A stretch of DNA of 64,000 bases from Sparassis latifolia (Eukaryota > Basidiomycota > Agaricomycetes > Polyporales > Sparassidaceae). The number at the start of each line of letters is the position of its first letter. Within the stretch, counting starts at the first letter, position 1. Below, piece by piece: positions 33,998 through 44,744 of the stretch. The stretch spans positions 682,001 through 746,000 of the forward strand of contig CM031556.1 of assembly GCA_018466975.1 (NCBI GenBank). The letters are read 5' to 3'. A model generated the notes under the pieces. The model was given only the letters and a program-made list of their open reading frames with translations, made no database searches and had not been told where the DNA came from. Both the position numbers and the translations under genes were made by a program.

Positions 33998-34845
33998 GGA
34001 ACTCCCTCCCTGAACCCACTCATTTTACTACATCCCAATGTTCCTCATCACGTGATTTAGACTTGGATGGATGATCAGCTTCCATCTCACTCATCATAGA
34101 TGCAAGGTTATTCAAACTGCTGAGTGGTGAAGTGCAGAGAGTGTCACCGGATGTGTGCATGAGGTGGCACAGCTGGGTGAACTAGCATGCAATGGGACGG
34201 TTGATTCAATGCCAGAATGGTGATGCATTCCAGTTCGATGTCGAGCGGGGGTGGTGCCGGCCAGATACGTGTGATGACATAGTAAAATGAAAGGAGGATA
34301 ATTGCAGGGAAGAGTGTCCCTGCAGTAATAAGAAGGGCAAGAGCGAATGTTTTCATAGTGATGAATGGTGCAAAGAGCACATTCAGAAAGATCTGAGGGT
34401 TTGGTGATTAGATCTTTAAGTCCATCATCTCACAGCAGTAGATAATCTTTGCCGCTGACAAGGGCTTTGTTAAAATGTTCACTACCATCTCTGCAGTGGG
34501 AATATATACAGGTGCAATTCGACCAGTCTTCACAGTGTCTTGAAGCCAGAAGAAGCACAGATCCAAGTGCTTCATTCTCTCATGATGTTCTCAATATTTA
34601 GAGCTGATCACATACTGATTGTCTATGTAAAGTATACAGGCTTTGGACACTGTATACCCCAGTTCTGTGAGAAGATTACACATTCAGAGAATTTTCTTTC
34701 CAGCTTCAACTGCAGCAATATACTTGACTTCTGTGATGGATTGAGCTGAAGCTTTCTACTCCAGCTGATAGCACCTGTGCCCACTTTTATAAGCTCACCA
34801 GTAGAGCAATGGTTATCCCTGTCATGACCAAAATATAAGACAGAC
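33998..34845 (-). mobile_element. Ty1/copia 3'-region fragment, minus strand
   Basis: The DNA runs parallel to 55170-56040: CCTGAACCCACTCATT, TGGATGATCAGCTTC, GTGAAGTGCAGAGAGTGT, TTGACTTCTGTGATGGATTG. In that copy it is downstream of a copia RNase H. No frame is open here. It abuts the Helitron on the left and the terminal motif at 34846 on the right. Confidence 0.65.
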
Positions 34846-34885
34846 CTCAGGAATCATTCATGCCATGCGAAGCAGTGGCCCACTC
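34846..34885 (-). repeat. Terminus-like motif of the type-3 element family
   Basis: In reverse complement it reads GAGTGGGCCACTGCTTCGCA then TGGCATGAATGATTCCTGAG, the same order as at 37523, 60899 and (inverted) 53130. It faces left. Confidence 0.65.
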
Positions 34886-34894
34886 CTCACAAGT

Positions 34895-34989
34895 GAGGGT
34901 GGATGCTAGTACCCTGCCATTACATGACACGTCTCTTTTTGCGAGGGTGGATGCCTGTACCCTGCCATTACATGGCACGTCTCTTTTTG
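34895..34989. repeat. Two tandem copies of a 48-bp unit
   Basis: GAGGGTGGATGC begins at 34895 and 34943, each followed by ACCCTGCCATTACATG and CACGTCTCTTTTTG. Confidence 0.9.
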
Positions 34990-34993
34990 GGAG

Positions 34994-37426
34994 AAAAATC
35001 AAGCGCATTGACACTTTTATCGTTCTCAGCGCTCTAGTGGCTAAAGAATTACTAAATGCAGCAAAATGTTCAAAGTCAGCAGTTCTGTTTCTGGACTAAA
35101 GAACTGTTCACCAGGTATACCCGGGACCACTATAAAGCTTGGCTTCCAGGTTATTAGCTTCATTAGTAACTGTTGTAGGGCAGCTTTTAAGCACTACAAG
35201 CTCGGACTTTTGGTATAAGGTTATGACAACAATTGTAACAGATCTTGCAAGTCTGAGCTATTGTAAGGTCTCTACAAACCCATACTAGGTGACATTTCAG
35301 ACTATTGTAAGGCCTTTACAAACACAAACTAGATAACATATCTGAATATTGTGAGGCCTTTACAAACTGATACTGGAGGGTGTACTAGAATTCAATAAAC
35401 AGTATAATAAGGCATTATAACTATAAGTCAGAAGAGGCTGCGAGGATGTGTGCAAGACACTCTCAGCTCACATTCAAGCTGCTGATAGGGAGGCTCTCAA
35501 TGGTCGTTCACTTTATTGAGAGGCCGAATACGAGGTCGAGAGATATTGATCTAATCTCCAAGAAAGGCAGTCAGCACTTGAGCTTCTGAGCAGCTGCATC
35601 CACATCCACACTGTGCACACACAAGAATTAATTAATTTTGTGAAACCCTCATGTGTGGGTCATTGAGCAGATATCACATCTCGCAGATGGCAGAATACCA
35701 ATACACCCACTGGCTGCTCTCATCTGAGTCGGCAAAGGTCCCAGTGTGGGTAAGGGTTTCCAGAACAGCAGGCATCAAGGAGAAGTACTTCGTGAAGCTG
35801 CTACCCACAATGGCTGAAATGAGTGAAGTGGCACAGGTGCACAAGAAAGAACTTGACATGATGGAGGTGGACATATTGCCTGAACTGTTCGATGAGGAGG
35901 CTCTACCTCACCACTTCAGAGGGCAGAGAGGCAAGGAGTTATAGCAGGAGTTCATGGCACATCGGAAGGCACATAATGCGAGCTTGTGGGCAGAGGTGTT
36001 GCAGCTGATGGCCGCAAGGTGGGGTGCCCATAAGGGTGCATTTAAGATGAAAAAATTTCCAAGGTATGCACCACGCAAGTGTTTGAATGGATTCAAGACA
36101 TCAATTTGAGCCACATTTGAACTTGAGTGGACTATGACACTTTCTCTTCACATATGAAAGATTCAGTCAGTGCAAGTACAATAAGGTCCTCAATGAATAT
36201 GACCTTTGCTCAAAGTTCGAAGATCCAGTACCCACAAGAGAAGACCCAAGCGATGAGCCGGATAGCTCAGTTGATATCAAATTCAGCTTTAAGAATGCTT
36301 ATAAACAGCCTGCAGACTTTCACAACTATCCAGCTAGCCAGAATGGAAAAATCCACGAAAGAACAGAAAGAAGAAAGCTGCTTGAGTCGAGATGCGAGGT
36401 GTGAATGCATCCTCCACCACTATATTGCATGATGTGCATTCAAGGCTGGTCCTTCATGACATTGAAGCAAAATCTATGTCAGAGGAATTGATGCCAAAAC
36501 ATGGAGGTGAAGAAATCCCACCACTCAATGCAGAGGCCAAGCCATTGGAGCCCATAGTGTCAGACAGCAGAACCGAGGTCACAGAAGGGTTGGCAGAGAA
36601 TGACCTGAGCTCTTTTAGCAAAGAGCTGCACAAAGGGAAAGTGGCTGATGGGGTGCTAGAAATCCTTCTTCACGAGCATTACAGTTTTATTCACAGTACA
36701 ATATACAAGCCCATCATGAACAAACTCCTGGAACCCAAGCTAGTCAAGGGTGCACTAGCTGAGAAAGACTTTGAACCCAAGGACGAACAAATGAGCGGTC
36801 TAGTTACCCATTTCATCTCGAGCGTATGGTACATGCAGAACCTGAAGGGCAATGGGACCTGTGTCCCAAATGTCACGTATGTGCTGAAAATGCACACAGC
36901 CATGTTCAGAATCAAGAACTACCAGTTTGCAGAAAAGTTGTGAGGGTACGCATTCACACCATTGGAAGAGCAGCTCGCAAGAGCATGGCAAATCGTCATC
37001 CATAATGCCATGGCTGTGGTGCAATGCATCCAGTGCAAATGGGGCCCATCATTGGAGAGCCTAGCTTCAGAGTACATCTGCATAAGCATAGCATTCCAGA
37101 TGCTGACAATAATGCCGCTGGCCCGTGCAGTGTGGATGAATCCGAAGGCTTCTCTGACCATTTAGCGCTGGTGCAAAGGACTCAAAGCCAGTGTGCAAGA
37201 GTATAACACATACATCTACCACTGTGATCAGTTTCTGTCACAGTCACAGGCTCAGCCGCCATGCTTAGGGGAATACTCTGGCGGCTCAGCTGAGAGGTAA
37301 TGGAGCATCACAGTAATGTGACTTTTGGGCCATCTCAGGAGTTGGGTTCATGCAGATTGGTGGTTAAATATGAATTGGGCATGCTGGATGATGCTCTCAT
37401 GGAGGACAAGATAATGATCATCCATG
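34994..37426 (+). repeat. Left arm of a large, nearly identical inverted repeat
   Basis: About 2.43 kb matches 57241-59676 in reverse complement with only isolated differences, for example single-base indels near 36385 versus 58280. It runs from AAAAATCAAGCGCATTGACA on the outer side to GATAATGATCATCCATGG on the inner side. Flanks differ on all four sides, so the boundaries are sharp. Confidence 0.9.
35651..37270 (+). pseudogene. Decayed gene of unknown family (in the left arm)
   Basis: Much of one frame is open but contains stops. MAEYQYTHWLLSSESAKVPV and MSEVAQVHKKELDMMEVDI precede a TAG at 35942-35944 (CAG as source). Other frames then take over, and the first frame resumes as ILHDVHSRLVLHDIEAKSMS and IYKPIMNKLLEPKLVKGALA. 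A TGA at 36941-36943 is followed by LEEQLARAWQIVIHNAMAVV. I do not recognise the family. It could be the coding part of an unknown transposon. The same stops occur in the other arm. Confidence 0.55.
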
Positions 37427-37522
37427 GCATGTGGAGTTAGATAGGCTGAGTCTACAAATAATACAAATATTTGCTGAACACCTCCACAGAATATGATCAG
37501 GTACTCATCACCAACTTATGGG

Positions 37523-38499
37523 GAGTGGGCCATTGCTTTGCATGGCAGGAACGATTCCTGAGGTTCTGTGTTCTTGCCTTTTTCTCATCATCTAGTTGTT
37601 CCCACATGCATTAATCATCTTGTATTACTCCTTAGTAGTTGATTACTTGTGAAGAGTGGTCCATTGCATTACATAACATCTTGTATTTTTATTCGGTATC
37701 TATTTAAAGGTTTCACTATATATATTCACTCAAAACAGTCACTTTAGACAAAAATCCTAAAATTTGATGCTATACTAATAAGTATAAAGAACTGAAGTCT
37801 TTTTTGTTAGTGTATAATTTTTTGAAGCTCTGAAACTCTGTTTTTATTTCAACTAGATTTATGTAAAAATTTATTTTATACAGATATTTTAAACAAAACA
37901 AAGTATTAGAATGACTTGTAGTATTTTTTAGATACTCCAGGTATCATTAACAACTGCATTACAATGTTTTAGTATGCTATTCATCTAATATTTCACTTAA
38001 AAATATTTAGTAACAGTTAGTCCAGCATGTCATTTATATGTCTATACAAAAAAGTTGCAAAAAAATGCTAGTGCTTTGTAAATAAAAGCACTATAAGAGT
38101 TTATAATGTTATTCAACAACTGGTATATTACTTAGTAATATATAGTAAACTTCTAATAATATCATACTCTTGACTTATTTATAAGATGTCATCTGATTGT
38201 AGTTTATAAAAATCTTATAATAGTATATAAGAGCATGTAACACACTTTATAACAATAATATGTTATGATATCACATGAGTCTTACACATCTGCTATATCG
38301 CCTACCAACCTTTCACATACCATTTAATATTTGTTGACAATGTAGTATAATGTAGATAATAATTTATTTGTTCTTGCCTGATAATAGTCTAACATATTGC
38401 TAAGTATCCCAGAGTAGAATTATCTAAAATATGATTTTAAAATAATATTACTCTGTCCCTTTATCAAAATCATATAAGAATATTACTAAAAATTGTTAG
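37523..38499 (+). repeat. AT-rich left part of the type-3 element, repeated at 60899-61850
   Basis: Parallel sequence includes TTACTCCTTAGTAGTTGATT, GAAGAGTGGTCCATTG and TATTCACTCAAAACAGTCAC. No gene. Confidence 0.8.
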
Positions 38500-39290
38500 T
38501 ACGCCTCTCCTAAAAATCACCTTCAAAATCACTTTAAAATGATATGACTATGTTGTTCTGCAAAAAGTATACAAAAATATTACTAAAAAGTGACTAGTAT
38601 GCATTCTAAAAGACTCAGTTGTTAAATGGCTTCAAAATGATGCTACTATGTCATTTCATAAAATCTATATAAAAACATTACTATAAAGTGACTAGTATGA
38701 ATTCTAAAAGATTGAGCTTCAAAATGGCTTCAAAATGATATTACTAGGTCATTTTTCAAAAAGTATATAAAAACATTACTACAAAGTGACTAGTATGAAT
38801 TCTAAAAGACTGAGCTGAAAAATGGCTTCAAAATGATATTACTAGGTCATTTTGCAAAAAGCATATAAAAACATCACTAAAAAGTGACTAGTATGAATTC
38901 TAAAAGACTGAGCTGAAAAATGGCTTCAAAATGATATTACTAGGTCATTTTGCAAAAAGCATATAAAAACATCACTAAAAAGTGACTAGTATGCATTCTA
39001 AAAGACTCGGCTGAAAAATGGCTTCAAAATGATATTACTATGTTGTTTTGCAAAAAGTATAGAAAAACATCACAAAAAAGTGACAAGTACGCAAAAGACT
39101 CAGCTGAAAAATGACTTCAAAATGGTGCTACTAAGTTGTTCTGCAAAAAGTATAAAAATATTACTAAAAAGTGACTAGTATGCATTTTAAAAGATTCAGC
39201 TGAAAAATGGCATCCAAATGATATTACTATGTCATTTTATAAAATTTATATAAAAACATGACTAAAAAGTTATTAATATTGATTTTACAA
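38500..39290. repeat. Tandem array, about 98-bp unit, about 8 copies
   Basis: The unit contains GCTGAAAAATGGCTTCAAAA, TGATATTACTA, a TTTTGCAAAAAG block and AAAAAGTGACTAGTATGCAT. CTGAAAAATGG occurs at 38815, 38913 and 39011. The copies diverge. The same array is found at about 61850-62450. Confidence 0.85.
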
Positions 39291-40205
39291 GGATTACCTT
39301 AATCGCCTACTATGTCATGTACCTACTCCAAGGTAACTATCTCATAGAAGTTTCTTAGAATCTTAGATTCTATAGTCATGCTATAATTTTTCTGATATTT
39401 TTATAATTGTTCTGACTTTATTTGTAAGTGTTTGGCCTAATAGGCACCTATTTGGCAGCAAAAATAAGTTGAGTCTCACATGACTCAAATCAATTTCATC
39501 CTACAAAAAAATGTCTCAAAGTGTTATATATATAATAGTCTACTATGTCATCAGATTTCTAGTACGACATCTAATATTCATTTCTAAGTGTCTTACAGTA
39601 GTCTGACATACTATCTATTATTTTTAATAGAGGCCTTATAATGCCCTATAATGTGATCTGGTAATGTCTAGTAAGCTCCTATAATATCTTACTACATAGT
39701 TTACCAACTTTTACCAAGTCGCTTAGTATTGTAATAACCTTATAATAGCCTGGTATGTCACCTAGTATTTATGTGTAAGGCCTTATAATAGCAAGAGCCC
39801 TTCGGGCAAACCTAGCCACGAAGTGACAGAATGTAATTCAAGCTTCACATCCTTTATAAAGGGGCTTATTCTGAACATGCTAATACTATAAAAAAACATC
39901 TTGTATGTCACATAAACTTTTATTATTATTCAGATAACACAATAAACTTAGTGAATTCAGCTGAATTATTCAAAAACTTAGAGTTGTCATAGCTAAAAAT
40001 TAGGTCCTGCTTATTGTCATCAACAGTGCTGATACCTGTCAGCTCATCCTGAAACCTCTCCTTACATGTTATAGAAGTAAGCATTTAGTAGTTTCAAATT
40101 AATCTATTATTTGTGATAGCAGTGCTCTCCATGTTCTTTCTACTTGTCTGTCTTTTTCTGAGGCTCAGGATTTAAGACTGCATGGTTCTCATGGTGATGG
40201 TGTCG
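39291..40205. other. AT-rich non-coding DNA
   Basis: Short motifs of the TAATAGCCTGGTATGTCACC type, shared with 62860-63060. No gene. Confidence 0.5.
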
Positions 40206-40980
40206 TGTGTTACTTGGGGGAGAAACAATCACTTATTAGCTGTTAATACTAAACAACTAAATAAAACTAGTCATAGAGAGGAGTGTGCTGATGGACTAGT
40301 GCTCCAAATTATACTGAATGTAGCAGTAGTTATCATTTCGCGGCCAGAGAGTTTGTTTAAAAATAACTGTGCTGCAACTAATATTTTAACTTACAATATA
40401 CTTGCTTGTGCTAGTTTTCTTATACTAGCTTCAATTGCTTATTCAGATTGTAGTCGAATGTATTCTTCAAGAGATTGTTAGTAAGATCTGATAGTATTTC
40501 TCTTATCTTGTCTGAATATTAAATTTTGCTTTAGTTTCCTTGTCACTAGAGAATTGTTCAAGTTACTTCACACAAAAGTATACAGTCAAATTCTAGGCTT
40601 TGCCTGAATTCATTACTATGTAACTAAGTCTTACTAAGACTATTACAAGTTTGACTATGCCATAGTGTAAGCTGAAGTGAAGTTTTAGGGTGTGTAGTAA
40701 GTCTGAGTGACTTATTGTCTCTTTTTTTCTTGTCTCTGTGTCTGGTGTGTCTATGTCTGGTGTGTCTTTCTGCTAGTAAATTTATACTATTAGCACTCTG
40801 ACTTATGCATTAATTCTGTAGGCATCATTATTATAGTGACTAAGGTTGTCACTGTTACTGAGTGTATATCTGTTGTCATAGTAACATGATCTTGAGGTGA
40901 GTACATTTATATACTTGAATAAGGCTGAAATTGCACAGAAAGTGTTTGTCCATATACCAAACACTTTTAGTGCATGACAT
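40206..40980 (+). repeat. LTR-like direct repeat, copy 1
   Basis: It begins TGTGTTACTTGGGGGAGAAA and ends GTGCATGACA. The same order of sequence occurs at 41730-42765, with TGTGCATTACTTGGGGCAGA at its start. TG...CA ends suit an LTR, but no primer binding site or purine tract is convincing. Confidence 0.5.
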
Positions 40981-41729
40981 ATTGAAATCACCAGTAGCAT
41001 AGTAAATATTTCAACCAAGAATGAGCATGTTTGACCCCAAGAGACAAGTGAGGATGGGGCAATCACATAAGAAATATAAACACAAAAGCATGACATAAGT
41101 ACTTGATTGACAAACTCTAACCCTCTTCAGCTTGTGAGCTCACTCAACATCCAGAAATTCCAACAAATAATGGCCTAAATGAGCATGCACAGACAGCACT
41201 GGGCTCAAAACTATCAAAGGTATGTGTTTCTATCATTCTCATGACAGAAACTAACTACTAACTACATCTTGTCATTGTATGTTACAGGCAGCATGTGCAC
41301 AATTCTCAGTGTACACTGTTTCTGACTTGGGCACATAATATTTGAACATAAATATAACAGGTAACTGGATGTCATGCATCAAGTCTATATGGTATGACTG
41401 CATTCATTCAGTGGGTGGGCACTAATGTTAGAGGGCTCAAGTTGTAGCCTCTGGTACATTATAATTTCATTTTCTGACTTGTTTATATTCTATTGTCATC
41501 TTTTACATTCTAGACTCCCATTACATGCAGCCACCACTTCCTCAACATTTCATTTGCATGGACTTTAAAGCATGCACGTTGTATGTAATTTGTTGATGGA
41601 ATTATATTTGGACAATAAGTATATTCTTAGATTACTATTCAGGCATTGAAGTTTGTTATGTGGACATTATAGGGCATGCATGCTATCCAAGGTTAGTTGC
41701 AGCGACAATTGCATCTCTGAGAAGTCATT

Positions 41730-42765
41730 GTTGTGCATTACTTGGGGCAGAAACAATCACCTGTTAGCTGTTAAATACTAAACAACTAAATAAAACTAGT
41801 TGTAGAGAGGAGCATGCTGATGGACTGATGCGCCAAATTATACTGGGTGTAGCGGTAGTTATCGTTCCTTGGCCAGAGGCTCGTTCAAGAATAACTGTGC
41901 TATAACTAATATTTTACCTTACAATGTACTTGCTTGTGCTGGTTTTCTTATACTAGCTTTAATTGCTTGTTCAAATTATAGTTGAATCTATTCTTCAAGA
42001 GGTTGCTAGTAAAACCTGATAGTATTTCTCTTACCTTGTCTGAATATTAAATTTTGCTTTAGTTTCCTTGTCACTGGAGGATTGCTCAAGTTACTTCACA
42101 CAAAAGTATATAGTCAAATTCTAGGCTTTGCCTGAATTCATTACTATGTAACTAAGTCTTAGTAAGACTATTACAAGCTCGACTATGCTGCAGTGTAAGC
42201 TGAAGTGGAGTTTTGAGGTGTGTAATCAATCTGAGTGTTTTATGAGATATTTGTGAGATGTTTCTTAACTAACTCTCTGAATTGTCTGAATGACTAGGAG
42301 TAAGAGATAAAAACACCAGCTTATATACTGCTGCTACATTAATCACTAAGCATGATTATACATATTACTAATCAAATCTTGTGTATTAGTAAGCTAACTC
42401 TCAATATTAGTAAGCTAACTTCCAATATTACTAAGCTAAATGTGAATATTACTAAGCCAAAGCTCAGAATCCTCCAGACAGTATGGTGACTAAGCAATAT
42501 CTTTGTTACTAAGCAAAATTGCATAAGAACTTTGAATACTATAAATATGGCTGTTCTTCTGCTAGTGAATTTATGCTGTCAGCACTTTAACTTGTATATA
42601 ATTTCTGTAGACATTATTGTCACAGTAACTAAGATTGTTACTGTCGCTGAGTATGAATCTATTGTCATAGAAACATGATCTTGAGATGAGTATGTTTATA
42701 TGCTCAAGTAAGGCTAAAATTGCACAGAAAGTGCCTGTTCATGTACCAATCACTTTGGTGCATGA
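41730..42765 (+). repeat. LTR-like direct repeat, copy 2, with internal insertion
   Basis: Same sequence order as 40206-40980, but with about 300 extra bases at about 42236-42545 that hold several AATATTACTAAGCTAA-type units. It ends GTGCATGACATT. About 750 bp without ORFs lie between the copies, so a non-autonomous retrotransposon (TRIM-like) or two separate insertions are possible. Confidence 0.5.
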
Positions 42766-43199
42766 CATTGTGAGCCCTCTAGGTGAGTCACATCTATTTA
42801 TTTATTTGTCTCACAAGCTAGCATCTTGATTTTACAGCAGTTGTCCTCCTCTCACTCATCTTCAGGTGTGTTAGTAGCTCAGGTAAGAGTGCAGTATGGG
42901 AAACTTCACATTTAGGGCTTAGCCCCTGTTCGGGATCCTAATAATTATTATAAACTCGCGCTAGCAACGTCCCAAAATGGCACAGAGATTATCGCACACC
43001 TGTTGTGTGATGAAAAGACCATTGGCCCAGAGCCTCTAACCCTAGCTTAGGTGCCCAAGCCTTAACCAAACTCTGACCGACGTCTTCATGGGGAAGGGGT
43101 GTGACTTGTGGAGCAACCAATTAGCTAATTCCACATCAGTCTCAGTCTGTCGTGACCAGTCTTGACTTTAACACGTGAGCGGCAAATCCTGATGCTGTG

Positions 43200-43960
43200 C
43201 CTATATGAATCACTACAAAAAATGACCCCAGAAACTGTTACAAATGTGCCTATAACAATATATTAAAATGTATACAAGAAATTGTTATGGTATTCTCTAC
43301 TAACTCCTAGTGTGTGATTTAATAATGTGTAGTAAGTGTCCTATAACATCTCACTACATTGATAAGTTGTGTGGGTTGATAAGGGCTATACTATTAAATA
43401 GTCTACAAAGTCGCCTACTGACTCTTAGTATATTGTCTAGTAATGTTAGCAAGTCAACAACACCCTATGATACTGGCTCCTGATATATTCTATAGTATCA
43501 GTTTGTAATGAGCTTACAATAGTTGGAAATGTTACCTGGCATCACTTTGTAAGAATCTTCAATAGTCTTTAATAATCTCTCGTAAGTGCCCTAGTGAACA
43601 TGTTTACGATGATCCTACAATAGTTAGATATGTCATTTAGTGTCACTTTGTAAGATGCTTACAATAGTCTAGTAGACTGACCACTTTGATAAAGGCATTA
43701 CAATAGCCTACAAAGTGTTATATTCACTCCTAGTATGTCTAGTAGTGTTTAGTAACCCTGCTTCAATGCCTTATTATACCATTTTTTGAATTCCATTACA
43801 CCCTCTAGTATTGGTTTGTAAGGCCTTACAATATTCTAATATGCCATCTAGCATGGATTTGTAAGAACTTTACAATGGCTTACAACATTGTCTAGTTACT
43901 TCTACAAGTCCACTATCATCAAAGGGCCATGCCATAATTTTTCTGGTATTTTTGCGATTT
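43200..43960. repeat. Non-coding repeat, inverted relative to about 51190-51540
   Basis: CACTACAAAAAATGACCCCA followed by GAAACTGTTACAAATGTGCC is one unit of the 49-bp repeat in reverse orientation. The following stretch (TACTAACTCCTAGTGTGTG, GTATAATGAGCTTACAATAG-like) has partners near 51.2-51.5 kb and 63.55-63.9 kb. Confidence 0.65.
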
Positions 43961-44025
43961 GTCTGCATTTTATTCTGCATATTTATCTTCAGCCACAAGC
44001 ATGTGCACGTCACATGCCCTCCAGA

Positions 44026-44096
44026 TCATGTTTCCGCCATATGGAATGTTAAGCACCCTAGAGTGCTTAACAATTCATACAGGCGGGAAACGTGAC
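44026..44096. repeat. Foldback palindrome, third copy
   Basis: TTTCCGCCATATGGAATGTT pairs with AACAATTCATACAGGCGGGA around AAGCACCCTAGAGTGCTTAA. It is homologous to the units at 4241-4407. Confidence 0.7.
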
Positions 44097-44099
44097 TCG

Positions 44100-44744
44100 T
44101 CGCACGTGACATCACCGGCTTCAAGCACTTGTTACCACACTTCTAGCCAAACTTGCTAAGCTTGTAGTTCACTCGGATTTGAATAAACCCGATAGCCATT
44201 CTAACCTATTTATGCTGAATCCGACGGTGTTATTCTTAGAACATCAGAATTACTTTCTGGAGTGTTACAATCTATTTTCTCAGTTTTTTCTCACTTCACC
44301 TTGTTTCTTCAATGTGCACTGCTTGATATCTCAGCCAGTTTTACTCAGATTTACTTGAATTAAGAGAGCATTATGCTCCATTTCCTTCACAGATTTCAAT
44401 GGTACTCTTTTTATGTGTTGGAATTAGTATATGCATTTATAATTTCACTGACTATGATGCATTGGTGCTTTGTGGCTGCTGTGGCACTTCTATTGATCAC
44501 TATTTGTGCAAGTTGCATTGGTTTCTACTACAATCACTTTGAAAGACCGACTGTACGCAAGGTGTAGTACAGTAACAACAGGGACTACAAAGTTTGTAGT
44601 TAAACCCTAGACCTAACCCAGGACTAGGTGCAGCCCATGCATACAAATTTGTATTGAAAAGTTGTTTTCACACATAGGGGCCATTTCATCTGTCCCTCAG
44701 GATTTTGGCTAAAGAACGATTCCTTCATACCTCAGGAATGGTAA
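44100..44744 (-). repeat. Right terminus of a type-1 element relative
   Basis: The end AAAGAACGATTCCTTCATAC then CTCAGGAATGGTAA matches the right end of the 10.9-kb element. The 280 bp before it (ACAATCACTTTGAAAGACCG, AAACCCTAGACCTAACCC, TACAAATTTGTATTGAAAAG) match 12400-12678. Its inner side (44100-44520) also matches 59710-60273, so this terminus has different inner sequence from the 10.9-kb element. Confidence 0.7.

Noticed and set aside
40803..41096. Minus-strand ORF of 97 codons
   Set aside because: It crosses the edge of the LTR-like repeat, is AT-rich and has no homologous open frame in the second copy.
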